Assembly (NCBI RefSeq): GCF_017539065.1
Contig: NZ_JAFYHP010000027.1
Location: 34,121-98,120 of the forward strand
DNA length: 64,000 bases
Reading direction: 5' to 3'
Origin: Methanobrevibacter sp.
Lineage (GTDB): Archaea > Methanobacteriota > Methanobacteria > Methanobacteriales > Methanobacteriaceae
Under the pieces are notes generated by a model. The model was not told where the DNA came from and searched no databases. It saw nothing but the letters and a program-made list of their open reading frames with translations. Each line of letters starts with the position of its first letter. Position 1 is the first letter of the stretch. This document shows positions 1 to 12,900 of the stretch, in pieces. Made by a program: the position numbers and the translations under genes.

Positions 1-504
1 GCAAAATCAGATTCACAATCCCAATCATATCTTATACTGGACAATGATGCGGACATAGAGAATATTTATATTGGAGATTACGTTACTTGGATAGTTAGCG
101 TTATAAATAAAGGGCCTGACACAGCTAAAAACGTGAAAGTTTATGACCAGTTGCCTGATGGCCTAAAATACATCAAACATACTACGACAAAAGGAACATT
201 TGATCCTGAAACTGGAATATGGTCTATTGGAAATCTTTCCATAAGTGATGGTGAAGTATTCTTAAATATTATCACCCAAGCATTCTCAGTTGGGAAAAAA
301 ATCAACAAGGCAAAAGTAACAAGTGATACATACAATTTAAATGAAAATGAAAGCTATGAGGAAGAGGAAATTGATGTTTTTGAACATGAAGTAAACGCAT
401 ATGCAAAAAAATCTATTGTTTCAAGCTATACTGCTGGAAATCCAATGGCTTTAATTGTTCTTTCACTTTTTACAATTTTGATAACATCAATTAAAACCAA
501 ATAA
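1..504 (+). CDS. DUF11-repeat adhesin-like surface protein, C-terminal end (5' truncated)
   Basis: The frame is open from the first base of the window, so the gene starts upstream; the first internal ATG at 133 is not a credible start. The visible 167 residues hold one DUF11-type beta-sandwich repeat (YIGDYVTWIVSVINKGPDTA, then LPDGLKYI and IWSIGNLSISDGE), the fold common in surface-exposed adhesin-like proteins of Methanobacteriales. A hydrophobic C-terminal helix (MALIVLSLFTILITS) followed by a short basic tail (IKTK) fits a membrane anchor with the bulk outside the cell. The ligand is unknown. A hairpin terminator follows the stop. The family call is good; the full length and number of repeats cannot be seen. 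Confidence 0.75.
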   Translation, partial: AKSDSQSQSYLILDNDADIENIYIGDYVTWIVSVINKGPDTAKNVKVYDQLPDGLKYIKHTTTKGTFDPETGIWSIGNLSISDGEVFLNIITQAFSVGKKINKAKVTSDTYNLNENESYEEEEIDVFEHEVNAYAKKSIVSSYTAGNPMALIVLSLFTILITSIKTK

Positions 505-521
505 CTAAAAATTAAATTTTA

Positions 522-556
522 GAAATGATTCTCAAATCATTTCATTAACTTTTTTG
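522..556 (+). terminator. Hairpin terminator after the DUF11 protein
   Basis: A perfect 8-bp stem (GAAATGAT / ATCATTTC, 6-nt loop, 522-543) lies 17 nt after the stop codon, and a T-run follows at 550-556. This is a bacterial-style hairpin plus U-tract arrangement. Confidence 0.5.
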
Positions 557-632
557 AACTGCAGTTACTTATGGAAATATTGCTTCTTGAATGCTGCATG
601 ACAAAAATATTAAAAAAAATAGTAAAGGATAA

Positions 633-1112
633 TTAGAATGCAATAGCTTTAACATTATTATCCTTATTGAATTCATTTAATTGGGAAATTAAATCTGAGT
701 TTGATACATTACTGGTATCTTTTGCCCAGAATACTATAACAAAATCTTCACCATCGACATTTACAACTTCAACAACACCATGTTGTGCATGGTCAATGTC
801 TGTGAAATTAGCAGTATTGTCTGCGTTTTTATCTATTTTAAAATCGTCATCCGGAGTCAAATAATCTTTACCCTCATCATGGATTAAATCATCATAAGCA
901 TCATTGTCGTCGTCAACATCACCTGCCAAATATCTGTAGATAGTGATTCCGGAATCTTGTTTTTCATTTAGATACAATGAATTGGAAGTTCCATTGTATG
1001 CATTATTATATGATTCATCTACTTGAAAGTCGTTTACGGTTTTTTGTGCACAGACTGTGCCGAATAAAAGAAAAGAAATGCATAATAATAACAGAATATT
1101 TTTAAAGTCCAT
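633..1112 (-). CDS. Small secreted acidic protein of unknown function
   Basis: The 159-residue product begins with a clear signal peptide (short basic start, then NILLLLCISFLLFGTVCA; a Cys near the cleavage site could also suggest a lipoprotein-like signal). The mature part is rich in Asp and Asn (DVDDDNDAYDD, DFKIDKNADN), suggesting calcium or metal binding on the cell surface, though no catalytic motif is visible. The C-terminal half (VVEVVNVDGEDFVIVFWAKD...LISQLNEFNKDNNVKAIAF) looks like a compact alpha/beta domain. It is monocistronic, with its own TATA promoter and an upstream dyad shared with two other promoters in the window (1200-1236). No named family is recognised. Confidence 0.7.
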   Translation of the reverse strand: MDFKNILLLLCISFLLFGTVCAQKTVNDFQVDESYNNAYNGTSNSLYLNEKQDSGITIYRYLAGDVDDDNDAYDDLIHDEGKDYLTPDDDFKIDKNADNTANFTDIDHAQHGVVEVVNVDGEDFVIVFWAKDTSNVSNSDLISQLNEFNKDNNVKAIAF

Positions 1113-1199
1113 TTTATCACCTTAAAGTTAAATTATGAATTTGTGCCTGATTTTTTGAAATTCAATTCATAAGCACAATTAATAATATGAAACAGGCAG

Positions 1200-1236
1200 T
1201 ATATAAAGATTTTCGAATGTAAATGCTCACTTGCAT
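1200..1236 (-). promoter_or_regulatory. Promoter with shared 20-bp dyad (copy A)
   Basis: Read on the minus strand, the dyad ATGCAAGTGAGCATTTACAT (1217-1236) is followed after exactly 9 nt (TCGAAAATC, a BRE-like stretch) by the TATA box TTTATATA (1200-1207), 88 nt before the ATG at 1112. The dyad has the form ATGnAAGTG-AG-CACTTnCAT, with one arm mismatch here. The same dyad, gap and TATA box recur at 20439-20474 and 22035-22071. A site immediately upstream of BRE/TATA is typical of archaeal activators. Confidence 0.7.
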
Positions 1237-1395
1237 CCCAAAACAATAAAATAAAGAAAAATAAGAAATATTTTAAAAAAACAATTGATTTATAAAAGCT
1301 ATAGTCATTTTAAAACTTCACATGATATTAAAACTCTGCTAATTAGATTAAATCAACACTTAATTATTTAATGTATTTTCAATAGAAATTATTCC

Positions 1396-2145
1396 ATGAA
1401 TTATGGTCTTGACGGAAACGGGAAAACATTGATCTTCATTCATGGACTTTCAGACAGTCTGTTGTATTGGGAATTTTTTGTAAACAATCTCAAACATGAC
1501 TATCAAGTCTTAAGAGTCGATTTAAGAGGGCATGGAGAATCTGAACTAGGAAATGAAGAGATCACGATTGACACCTATGTCAATGATTTGAATAATCTTT
1601 TAGAGGAATTGGATATATCAGAAGTTAATTTAATCGGGTTTTCACTTGGTGGTGCTGTCGCACTTGATTTTGCAATTAAATATTCGCAAAAAGTGGATTC
1701 AATAGTGTTAATGTCTAGTTTTTACAAAGTGGATGAGGCGTTAAGAAGTACTTTAAATCAATTTAAAAATAGCTTAAATCTTGGCTTTGAAGAATTCTAT
1801 GACAATATTCTGCCAATGGTATTATGTCCGGAGGTCATTGATGACAATAAAAAGGAGTTAGAACTGTTAAAAGACATGGCTTCACAAAATGCCAACATTG
1901 AAGCTTATATTAAAGCCGTTGATGTCTGTTTAAATTTCAATGTTGAAAAACATGTATCGCAAATTAACGTGCCTACACTAATTTTAGCAGGAAAGTACGA
2001 TGAAATCTCCACTTTGGATATGCAAAAAGAATTGCAAAAAAGGATTGGAAATTCAAAATTGATTGTATTTGATAATACAAAACACAATCTTCTAGTTGGA
2101 AAAAACAATGAAAAGATATTAGCCATTCTAAAGGAATTCTTTTAA
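1396..2145 (+). CDS. Alpha/beta hydrolase
   Basis: A 249-residue single-domain alpha/beta hydrolase. It shows the oxyanion-hole HGL motif (residues 16-18), the nucleophile elbow GFSLGG with Ser83, an acid at Asp202 (LILAGKYDE) and the catalytic His230 (NTKHNLL), so the triad is complete. There is no signal peptide, so it is cytoplasmic. It is most like small esterases and menaquinone-pathway-type hydrolases; the substrate cannot be told. It converges on the MATE/NRPS transcription unit, so a type II thioesterase or product-processing role is conceivable but unproven. An AT-rich promoter region lies in 1240-1395. Confidence 0.8.
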   Translation: MNYGLDGNGKTLIFIHGLSDSLLYWEFFVNNLKHDYQVLRVDLRGHGESELGNEEITIDTYVNDLNNLLEELDISEVNLIGFSLGGAVALDFAIKYSQKVDSIVLMSSFYKVDEALRSTLNQFKNSLNLGFEEFYDNILPMVLCPEVIDDNKKELELLKDMASQNANIEAYIKAVDVCLNFNVEKHVSQINVPTLILAGKYDEISTLDMQKELQKRIGNSKLIVFDNTKHNLLVGKNNEKILAILKEFF

Positions 2146-2189
2146 ACTAAAAAGTTAATCTCATCCAGAATGGCCTATTTTTAAATCTT

Positions 2190-2222
2190 ACCCTAACATT
2201 ATTAGTTGGGGTTTAATTTTTT
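2190..2222. terminator. Bidirectional hairpin terminator between hydrolase and MATE gene
   Basis: An inverted repeat ACCCTAAC / GTTGGGGT (2190-2197 and 2205-2212, one G-T pair) sits between the two convergent stop codons. A T-run (2217-2222) follows on the plus strand, and the minus-strand MATE stop codon is immediately adjacent (2213). Confidence 0.45.
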
Positions 2223-3940
2223 ATAGTTATTACAGTACTGTTTAAGCCCAATACTCTTGAGTAATCAATCTTATCTGCAATCTTATTTAAAACACTGATG
2301 TTGTCGAATTTCAAATTATCATTTTCAATTACAGGATTGAAGTCAATTCCAGTATCTTTAATGGATATCAATATGTTATCATCATTATTTCTAACAATAA
2401 CATCAATAGCATCAATGCTTTCATTGGTGTCAATGATATTTACAAGCATTTCTTCAATAGCCAAACTGACTAAAGTAGCTGATTTGTTTCCAGATAAATA
2501 TTTTTGGACTTCACGAGCCAAATTAACAGCCTCCTTAACATCACCATTAATTGTATGCTCAAATACCTTTTTATCATCATTATGTTTATTAATGAAGAAT
2601 CCTAAGTATTCTCCATTAGTTTTTCTACCAATATGTCTTGAATAGGCAATGATGAACAGTATTGTAACTGCTTCAGCAATTGCAAATGAAATCCAAATTC
2701 CATTTCCTCCAATAAAGAAAGACAATACAACTGCAAAACCAATTGGACAGATAAAACCTTCAAGTAGTGAAATAATTGTAGATAACCTGTTTTTTTGAAT
2801 TGCCTGAGCATAGAAAGTGTATAAAAATGTAATTGCAGTTCCAACATAACTAATTGCAAATATTCTTAAAGCATTTAAGACAACAGGCACATCGGCAGGA
2901 TTTTTAACACTATACAGTAACAACAAGGATTGAGGATAAACTATAAATAATATTGCCAATGCCAAACTAGCAACAAGAACGATTTTTAGAGACCTTTTAA
3001 TTATATAATTAACTCCAGAATAGTCTTCTTCTTTAAAGTAAACTGAAACAATAGGAGACATTGTTTGAGAAGTCCCAATTAAGAAAATATATAATATAAA
3101 CAGACTGTTATAGCAGATGCTGAATGCAACAAGTCCAGATTTTCCAATATATATCCCAATTAATATGTTAATGATGAATAATTTTAATGTTAAGTACAAT
3201 TGTGTTGATGAAGAAGAAAATCCCGAAGTTACAATTTGTTTAATATAACCAAAGAATTCACCCATTTTCAATTTTATGAACTGCAATGTGCGTTCTGATT
3301 TGAAGAAATAATATGAAATAAATATAGAGCCCATTAAAAAACCTGTTGAAGACGCTAATGCAGCACCGCCAACACCCATTGCAAAGAATTTAATGTAAAT
3401 AAAGTCAAAGCAAAGGTTAATTATGTTCGCCAACAATATTGCTCTAAACGGTAGTGTTGGAATACCATCGGCCCTTATGAAATAAGATAGACTCATCATA
3501 TAACATAAACATGGCATTCCAATTACAAATGCAGAGAAAAAACTTGTAACCTCAGGAACCAATTCAGGTTGTGAAGCACATAAGAATTGTGCAATTGACC
3601 CGGAAAATGCCAAACCAAAAATTGCGATTAGTATTCCTATTGTTAATAAGGATATGAGAGCAACAGTGAAATAACCGTTACTCTTTTTATCATCAAATTC
3701 TGCTTTTGCTACAGAACAAAGTACACTTCCGCCTAATCCAATCATCCAATAAATGAGATTGATGAATGTAGACACAGGAGCTACAATTTGGATTGCTGAT
3801 AGGTTACCAGCACCCAGTAAAAAACTTACAATTAACCCATCAACAAACAGGCAAATATTTCCCGCCATTGAAGTGAATAGCGTAGGCAGAAAAAATTCCT
3901 TGAATTTACTTCTTAATAAATCATAATTACGTTCATACAT
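2213..3940 (-). CDS. MATE-family exporter fused to an RsbW-like ATPase domain
   Basis: Residues 1-450 are a 12-helix MATE transporter (polysaccharide/drug:ion antiporter superfamily), starting LPTLFTSMAGNICLFVDGLI with the two-bundle pattern. Residues 458-575 are not part of a normal MATE protein (usually about 450 aa). They resemble an RsbW/SpoIIAB-type HATPase: N-box-like EEMLVNI (496-502) and G1-like DTGIDFNP (529-536). The glycine-rich ATP lid (GLG in the stand-alone homologue at 13917) is not obvious, so this copy may be degenerate or non-kinase. It sits 8 nt downstream of the NRPS stop in the same operon, which points to export of the NRPS product. The ATPase tail could let the partner-switching proteins encoded across the promoter dock on or gate the pump. 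The fusion is read directly; the regulatory role is inference. Confidence 0.85.
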   Translation of the reverse strand: MYERNYDLLRSKFKEFFLPTLFTSMAGNICLFVDGLIVSFLLGAGNLSAIQIVAPVSTFINLIYWMIGLGGSVLCSVAKAEFDDKKSNGYFTVALISLLTIGILIAIFGLAFSGSIAQFLCASQPELVPEVTSFFSAFVIGMPCLCYMMSLSYFIRADGIPTLPFRAILLANIINLCFDFIYIKFFAMGVGGAALASSTGFLMGSIFISYYFFKSERTLQFIKLKMGEFFGYIKQIVTSGFSSSSTQLYLTLKLFIINILIGIYIGKSGLVAFSICYNSLFILYIFLIGTSQTMSPIVSVYFKEEDYSGVNYIIKRSLKIVLVASLALAILFIVYPQSLLLLYSVKNPADVPVVLNALRIFAISYVGTAITFLYTFYAQAIQKNRLSTIISLLEGFICPIGFAVVLSFFIGGNGIWISFAIAEAVTILFIIAYSRHIGRKTNGEYLGFFINKHNDDKKVFEHTINGDVKEAVNLAREVQKYLSGNKSATLVSLAIEEMLVNIIDTNESIDAIDVIVRNNDDNILISIKDTGIDFNPVIENDNLKFDNISVLNKIADKIDYSRVLGLNSTVITIKN

Positions 3941-3948
3941 TTAGACAT

Positions 3949-6900
3949 CTACTCCAAAAATCCCATTCCTTTAAGGTAATTGATAAAGTTATTCAAGTAG
4001 TCATAGGTTGTTAAAGGCCAATATACATCTAAATGATTTAAAATATTGGTAGTGAATGTATTTGATACATTGACTATGCTTCTGTTTTTGGCTTTACCCA
4101 TACCAACTTGTGTAACAAGTCCTGAAATACCTTCTTGCTTTGATTCATCTTTTCTGGCTTCATCTAATAATTCATTGAATTCATCCATTTCCACTTTACT
4201 CATTTCATAGCCTTGAGCAACGATTGTATGTAAGACATCAGCATAAGTAATATAATGACTGTTATATGCATTGAACACAGTGTTTTCTTTTGGTGTTTTA
4301 GCTAAAGCAATAATAGATCTTGCTACAATATCAATAGGGCTGAATTCTGTTTGCGCAACAAGCAAATCGAATGGCATTGCATGCAGAGTAACATATGCTT
4401 TTAAACGGTTAATGAAACCGTTTGACTCAAAGTTGATTTGGAACTCCGCATCAGCCTCCCTTGCCATCAGGTTACCTACACGAACTATTTTACCTTCGCC
4501 CCCTTCAACAACATGCTCAAGAACCAGACGTTCGGCTGCAAACTTACTGGATAAATATTTATTGTCCAATGCCTGACCAACATACAATGTTTGCTCATCA
4601 AATACAGTGTCTTTAGGTGGGAAATTATTAACGCTCTCACCAGCAGTACTGGTTGTAGAAACTTGAACATAACAAGCACCAATGCGTTTAGCAAATTCCA
4701 ATCCATTTTGTACCCCAAAAATATTAACATCTTCGATTTGACTGCCTTCAGCAAAGTGTTTTACATTAGCCGCTGAGTTAATGATTGTGTCAATAGGATA
4801 GCTTTCAAGTTTCTTGAAATCTTCAATGTTTGTAATGTCACCTTCAACGACAAAAATCCGTTTACCGAATAAATCTTCGTAATTTTCATCAAAGTAATAA
4901 AAGAGTAAAGATTTCAATCTTTCTTCAGCTGTAAGGCCTCTTCCGGCACGTTGCAGACAATAAATAAATCCATCTTCATTTTCTATGAGATCTTTAAGTA
5001 TATGGATTCCTAAAAATCCGCTTGCCCCTGTAACTAAAACGTTACCCAAATCTCGCAAATCACCATTTATGAAGTTATCCATAGTATTTTGACTTAAAAG
5101 CTCATCAATTCTTGAATAATCATATTGACTTTCCTCACTTTCAACAATTTCTGTTCCTGAAATAAATTCCGCCAAATCTCTTGGAGTAGGATAATTAAAT
5201 ATGTCCGCATATTGAACTTCATAACCTTCATTTAAAGCACTGATAGTGAGTTTAGTCACAAGCAGAGATGTTCCACCAATGTCAAAGAAATTGTCTGTAA
5301 CTCCAACTTTATTCAGGCCTAAAATCTCCTCAAATGCAGATGCAAAGAACGCTTCGACATTGTTAGTTGGTTTGACATATTCATTGGATATTTCAGGAAT
5401 AGGTAATTTCTTAACTTCAATTTTACCGTTCAGTGTCCAAGGCAATTCCTGAAGCTGGACGAAAACAGATGGAACCATATATCTTGTTAATGATTGAGAA
5501 ATGAAATCTTTTAGTTCGTCCTTATCGATTTCCTCATCTGAAGTGTAATAAGCACATAAATGGTCATTATCATTAATCTTTTTAATTGCACAAACAACTT
5601 CTTTGATATCACCGAATTTTAAGATCACCTGTTCAACTTCTCCCAACTCAATTCTCAAACCATTAAGTTTAATTTGATTGTCCATTCTTCCATGAATTAC
5701 TACTTCACCTTCAGGGTCAATTACACCATAATCCCCTGATTTATAATAGTTAATACCATTGATTTCAATGAATGATTCTTTTGTACGTTTTTCTTTGTTC
5801 AGATAACCTTTTCCTACACCTAATCCTCCAATACATACTTCACCTATTACTCCATCAGGAACTAAATTGCCGTCAATGTCACGTATATCCATAATCACAT
5901 TGTAATGTGGTTTACCTGTTGTGATATTTTCAGAACTTGTAAGTAATTTATGGTTTGTATGTATTGTGGTTTCTGATGGTCCGTATCCATTGTATAAGTT
6001 AACATCAGGATTAATGGATTTGATTCTAGTGTATAATTGTGGTTTAAATGGTTCTCCAGCTAGAGAAACGGATTTAAGATTTTTGAATGCTTCCTGCATT
6101 TCCTCTAAATCAAGGTATTGGAACATTCTTGAAGGGGTTCCCGCCATTGCATCAACTTTTGTACGTTTAATTAATTTCGCAAGAGCAAGTACATCTTTTG
6201 CCTCAACATCACTTGCAAATACATATGTTAAACCGTGTGTTAACGGCACTAAAACATCACAGACAGAAATATCAAATGTTACTGTCTGAATTCCTAAAAC
6301 ACGTTTTCTATTTTCTACTACATCAGTAATATAGTTGTTTTCAGGTTTTACAAGCAGATAGTTTGTAATATTTCTGTGGGTGAGCATAACTCCTTTAGGA
6401 TTACCTGTTGATCCTGATGTGTAAATTAAAAATGCAAGATTATCAGGGTCAAGTTCAACAATAGGGTTGGTTTCATTTTCTTCTTTTAATAAATCAAATA
6501 CATTTAATGTAGTGGAATCACTAAAATCAGAAATGATATAATCCGCTTCAGAGTCACTGTAAATATAATTAATACGTTCTTCAGGATATTCTGGATCAAC
6601 TGGAATGAATGCTGCTCCCGCTTTGATGATACCCCACATGGATGCAGTTAAGTTACTGTCACGTTTAAGTTTGAATAAAACTTTGTCTCCCGGTTTAACT
6701 CCTTTTTTAATTAAAGCATTGGCAATACGATTAGCTTTGCGATTCAGTTCATCATATGTAAATTCACCATCTTCAGCAATTAATGCCAATTTATCCTTAT
6801 TTTTCTCAACAGTCTCATGGAACACTTCGTTTAGGAACGGATTGAATGAATAATCAAATTCTTCAAGTTCAGGTTCATCTATAATGGCAACATCCTTGAC

Positions 6901-9900
6901 TTTTGTTTCAGATATGTCACAGGTCATGAATTTTTCAATAATTGTCTTAACAGCACTATTGAATAAGTCAATCATATGGCTTGAATAAAGGGAATCATCA
7001 TATTGGTTGATTAATTTCAACTCTCCTTTTTCCTCCAAGATATTGAATGATATTTTAAACCTTAATGAATCATAATCGATTCTTTCTCTTTCATAGGTTT
7101 TGCCGTTCATATTCAAATCTTCAATAATTTCTCCCTGATAGACATATAGGAATTCGGGAGCCAAATCATATTTGTTTGCAATTTTAGTATATGGATAAAA
7201 CTCATAATTCAAAGTGTTCAACCAGTTTTCATTAACATTTTCAAGCAAATCTTTAATGGATTTGTCTGATTTGATATGGCATGTGAAAGGAAGTGTTTTT
7301 ACAAGCATTCCAATAGTATTTCGATATTTTGGATTGGTTCTGCCTGTTGATATTGTTGAAATCAATAAATCTCTAGTAAAAGTGAACTTGGATAATGCCA
7401 AAATTGTAGCTGACAGGAACAAATTGTTTTCAGTTATGCCCTCTTTTCTGCAGAAATTATGAATATCACTGGCATTTAAGGATAGTTCATTTGTGCATAA
7501 AACACCTTCTTCATCAGATTCAAGATCAGGTGTAACTACAGTTGATTCCTCAAATTCAGAAATTTCCCTATCAAAGAATGCTTCAGCTTGCTTGTATTTA
7601 TTTGATTGTTCCAATTCACTTTCAATTAAACTATATTCAAAGGCATCAACCGTTTCTTGCGGAATTTCATCGATTTTACCATCATAAATTAGGGTAATGT
7701 CTCTAAAGAAGAGATTTGCTGATGTTCCGTCTAAAATTAAATGGTGGAAATCATTGAGCAAGACAACTTCTGTAGGAGTTTCGATTATTTTAAACCTGAA
7801 TAAGAAGTCTTCAGATAATGAAAACGGACGTATAAACTTGTCGATGTCATCTTGTGTTACTTCCACATCCTGTTTTGTAATTGTTATTAAGTCTGAAACA
7901 TCTAAGCCGTCATTTCTTTTCTGTAATATTTCACCATCTTTTTGAACAATTTCCATTTTTAGATAAGAATGCAAATCAATGGCATCAATGATTGCTTGCC
8001 TTAATTTGGCTGAATCTACATTGTTATCAAATCTAATGATTTTCGGTAAATTGTAACCTATTTTATCAGGATTTTTAATACAGTCAAAGTATACTCCCAG
8101 TTGATTGTGCGTTAAAGGATAGTATTCTCTCAATTCAACCTCTTCAGTTTCGGATACTTCTTCAGCAGCATTTATCAGATCAACAATTTCCATAACATTC
8201 TTTGATTTCATCATGTCCATTATACTTACATCAACTTTTAGCTCTTCGGAAATCCTTGCAAGCAGCTGAATGACGGTAAGTGATGTGAAACCAATGCTGA
8301 ACAGATTGGTTGTAACACCAAAGTCATCTTTGGAAATAATTTCCCTACACATATCCAATACACTTTGTTCCAATTCATTAGACGCCTCAACAACCTCCGT
8401 TATCTCATCATCAACTGATGGAAGGGGCAATTTTTTCCTGTCCAATTTACCGTTAGGATTTAAAGGCAATTCATCCAATTGAATAAAGAATGTTGGAATC
8501 ATGTAATCTGTTAATTCCTGTGAAATGTCCTCTTTTAATTTATTGGCATCAATTTGCGAATCTGCAACATAATATGCACATAAATATTCAGTATCATTGA
8601 TGACCTGTACATTAACAAATACCAAATCAATAATACTGTTTTTTAGTATGACATTTTCAATTTCACCGGTTTCTATTCTTAAACCCCTAAGTTTAATCTG
8701 TGAGTCTGCCCTACCTACAACCACTAATTCACCGTTGTCAAGTTTATAACCTAAATCACCGGTATTGTAATAAGGAATACCATTTTTAGTATAGAATACT
8801 TCTTCTGTTAGCTCAGGTTTGTTCCAGTATCCTGCAGAAACTCCGACTCCACCAAGTGCAATATTTCCTACAATATTGTTAGGTAATGGATTATTGTCAA
8901 TGTCCACGATTGAATCGATAGTGTTATGAATAGGTTTTCCTTCAGATACAATGTTATCCTGCATCAGTTTTGCATGAGATGCAATAGTTACTTCTGTCGG
9001 ACCATAGGAGTTATAAATTTCAGCATCAGTGTATTTGACTAATGTAGGATATAATGATTCGATGAACTTTTCACCACCTATAGTAATGACCTTAATGTCT
9101 TTTATAACCCTTTTGAAATCATCAATTGTTAAATATTGCTGCAGTCTAGATGGTGTTGCTGACATTCCGTCAATTTCATATTTTTTAATTAAGGCTGCCA
9201 ATCTAATTGGATTCATTGATGTTTCCTCATCCGCAAGAACCATCGGAACTCCATTCATAACAGATGCGAAGGCTTCACGCAGGAATGCGATAAATGAAGC
9301 GGTCGTTATGGATAACATTTTTGAAACATCACAAGCTATTGCATTTATAGGAGAGTTTTCAGGAGTAGGCTTAATATAATTTGTAATGCTGTCCTGCTTT
9401 ATCATTACCCCTTTCGGAAGACCTGTTGAACCGGATGTATAAATTAGTAGTGCAATGTCATCATTTTTTAAATCCACTTTTGGATTTTGAGTATTTGTTC
9501 CGTCAAGTAAACTGTCAATATCAACTTCACCAGTAAGCGGGTCATCGGATATAATCATCTTACATCCACTATCCTCCTGAATATGAGTGATTCTCTCTTG
9601 AGGATACTTCGGATCCACTGGGATAAAAGAAACACCCGCTTTCAAAGCACCTATAAGTGCTATCATCAATTTAGAAGTTCTATTTAATTTCAAAATGATT
9701 TTATCATTTGTTTTCAAACCCCTATCAATTAATGAATTTGCAAATACATTTGCTTTTGCGTTAAGTTCTCCGAAAGTTAAATTGGTGTCATTTGCATAAA
9801 CTGCAATATCATCTGCTTTTTTAGGGGCAATGTATTCAAATTTATCTTTCAATAATGGTTCATGGATGTCTAATGTTAACTCATTTTCCTTTTTAGCTAT

Positions 9901-12900
9901 TTCATTTTCTTCAAGGCTAGTTAAAAGTGAAACGTCTGAAGCATTTTGAGTTAAAGAATCCATGAATTTATTTAATACTAAATCAATGCTTTCAACTAAC
10001 GTTTTCATCAGTTCATGTGAATACAATTGGTCATTATAACGTATGATGAGATTAATGTTTTCCAAATCCTCTTCAACATATATGCAAATGTTGAATTTAG
10101 GATAATCAAGTTCCAAGGGTTCAACTTTAACTTTATTTCCGTTTTTCAATACTTTCTCATCAAATAATCCCACTTGATATGCATAATAAATTTCCGGAAC
10201 AAAATTGTATTCTTCAAATATTTTGGTAAACGGATAAGATTCATTGTCAATTGTATCGACAAAAGCATCATTCACGGAATTAATGTAATCCAAAACACTT
10301 TGATTGGTATCAATAGTCATTGCAATTGGAAGAGACCTTACAATCATTGCCAATGTTTTGAAATACTTAGGATTGATTCTTCCATTGGAAATTGTAGTTA
10401 AAAGCATGTCCTTGGTGTATGAGAATTTAGACAATGTTAAAAGAGCTGAAGATAAAAACAAGCTGTTTGGAGTTATACTGTTCCTTTTGGAGAATTCGAA
10501 AATATCATCCTTATTGATTTTAACTGAAACCTCTTTAAGAGAACCCAAATCTTTTTCACCGATAATGTCAGGCTCGACTGAAGTGACATTTTCAATATCT
10601 ACCAATCTGTCTTCAAAGAACTCTTTAGCTTTAAGGTATTTTTCACTTCCTTCTAGTTCTTTTTCATCTAAAATAAAGTCAAATCCAGAACTGACTTCTT
10701 CTGCATCATTAACATCATCATATTCATCTAATAACTCATTAATAAATAGATTTACTGAAGTTCCATCAAATAATATATGGTGAACATCCATAAGCAATAT
10801 GGTTTTATCTTCTGTATAATAAATTTCAAAACGATACAATGGTCCTTTAAACAAGTCAAATGGCCGTGCAAAACTGTTTTTAATCTCATCTGTAGCTAAA
10901 CTTTCAAAGATATCGACAGCCACAGGTTCATCGTCCTGTCTTTTAAGATATGTTTTACCGTTTTCCTCAAATAATATGCTTTTAAGGTAAGTATATTTAT
11001 TTACTAGATTAACTATTGATCTTTTAAGTTTTTCCACATCAATGTTGGATCCAAAATCAACGGCAGAGGTTGTATTATAAATCAATTTGTCAGGATGCTT
11101 TATGGATTCAAAGTAAACTCCCAACTGATTTTGGCTTAAAGGATACAGGTCTTGCTTTTCATGAGATGCCTCTGCAGATTCAATTGGAGTGTCAATTAAA
11201 GTTGTCAGGGTTTGAATGTCTTTTGATTCACTAAGCTCTTTAATGCTGAGTTGCACTCCCCAATTGGATGCTATTTCATAAGCAATTTTTATTGATGAAA
11301 GTGAAGTCAAACCTAATTTAATTAAATCGGTAGTGACACCAAATTTATCTGTTTTTAACACTTTTGAGATAATTTCGAATAATTTAATTTCAATCTCTGT
11401 TTTTGGTTCGATAATTTCTTCGATAGCAAATTCTGGTGTTGGAAGAGCTTTGACGTCCACTTTTCCATTCAGGTTAAGTGGGAACTCGTCCATTTTCATA
11501 TAAAATGAAGGAACCATATATGGTGTCACTTTACTCTTAATGAACTCATTTAAGTCATCCTCATCAATTTCGCCATCACTAATATAATAGCATACAAGGT
11601 TATCATTTCTAAGTTCAACAACTGCATTTGTAATTGATGGTGAATAATTTAAAACAACATTTTCAATCTCTCCGGGCTCAATCCTTAAACCTCTAAGCTT
11701 GATTTGCCTGTCGATTCTTCCCTTAACCACAAGTTCACCATCAAAAGTGAAGTATCCTTGGTCTCGGCTGTGAACCATTCTTTCATTTTCCCAGCAATCA
11801 GAAAACGGATTTTCAACAAAACTTTCATTAGTCTGGGATTCATTATTATGATATCCTAACGCTAATTTTAAACCAGATATAACGATTTCACCAGGAACTC
11901 CAATTGGAAGAGGCATGTTATTTTTATCCACTATATAAACCCACGTATTTCCTGCAGGGAAACCCACTGGGATTTCATCCAATTGTGATGCTTTTTTGAC
12001 GTCCTGATATGCAATTACTAAAGCTTCAGAAGAACCATAACAGTTAATCAAATCAGTTTTACGACTTAATATAGTTGGTGTTGCTTCTTTTAATCTTTCA
12101 CCTGCAATAATCATATTCTTTGTTTTAATTTCTGTTTTCTCCAATATGGTTGCCCCAAGAACGGTAGGTAAAATTAAGGCATCAAGTGGAGTTACCTGTA
12201 AAAATTCAATTAATTCAGGAACATTCTCTTTTAAATGCTCATTTAATATGATACAATTGGCTCCCTTAACAAAAGCAGAATATAGCACAACTGAAAATGC
12301 AAATGTGAAGTTAACGTAACATGCAATGTCTGAACCGGATGTTAAATATTTTGAAGAGTATAATGCTTCAAGTAAGAAAGTGTAATGGGATGATTTAACT
12401 CCTTTTGGATTTCCGGTTGACCCTGATGTGAAATAAATTACTGCCGGATCGCTAGCAACCGCATTATTTGGAGACACTTCATCGGCGTCCAAATCCAAAT
12501 CTTCAATGTATAATATATTTTTATCTTCAAATTGCGAAGCAAAATCAACAGTTTTTGAAGATATGATATAATTCATATCACTGGCTTCAATAATATAATC
12601 AATTCTGTCCTTTGGGTATGTTAAATCAAGAGGGACAAAAACGGAAGCATTTCTTGTAATTCCCATACAAGAGACAATGTACATAGGAATTCTTGGAAGC
12701 AGAACACCAACGCATTCACCTTTTTCAACACCTAAATTATGCAATATTGCTGATAAAGCATTAATATATCTATCAAATTCACCGTAAGTTATATCAGTTA
12801 TTGTATCGGAGATGGCTATTTGATTTGGTGTTTTTAAAGCATTATTATGGATATAATTCATTATTGTTTCATTTTCATCGAAATCCAATCTATCAGTTTT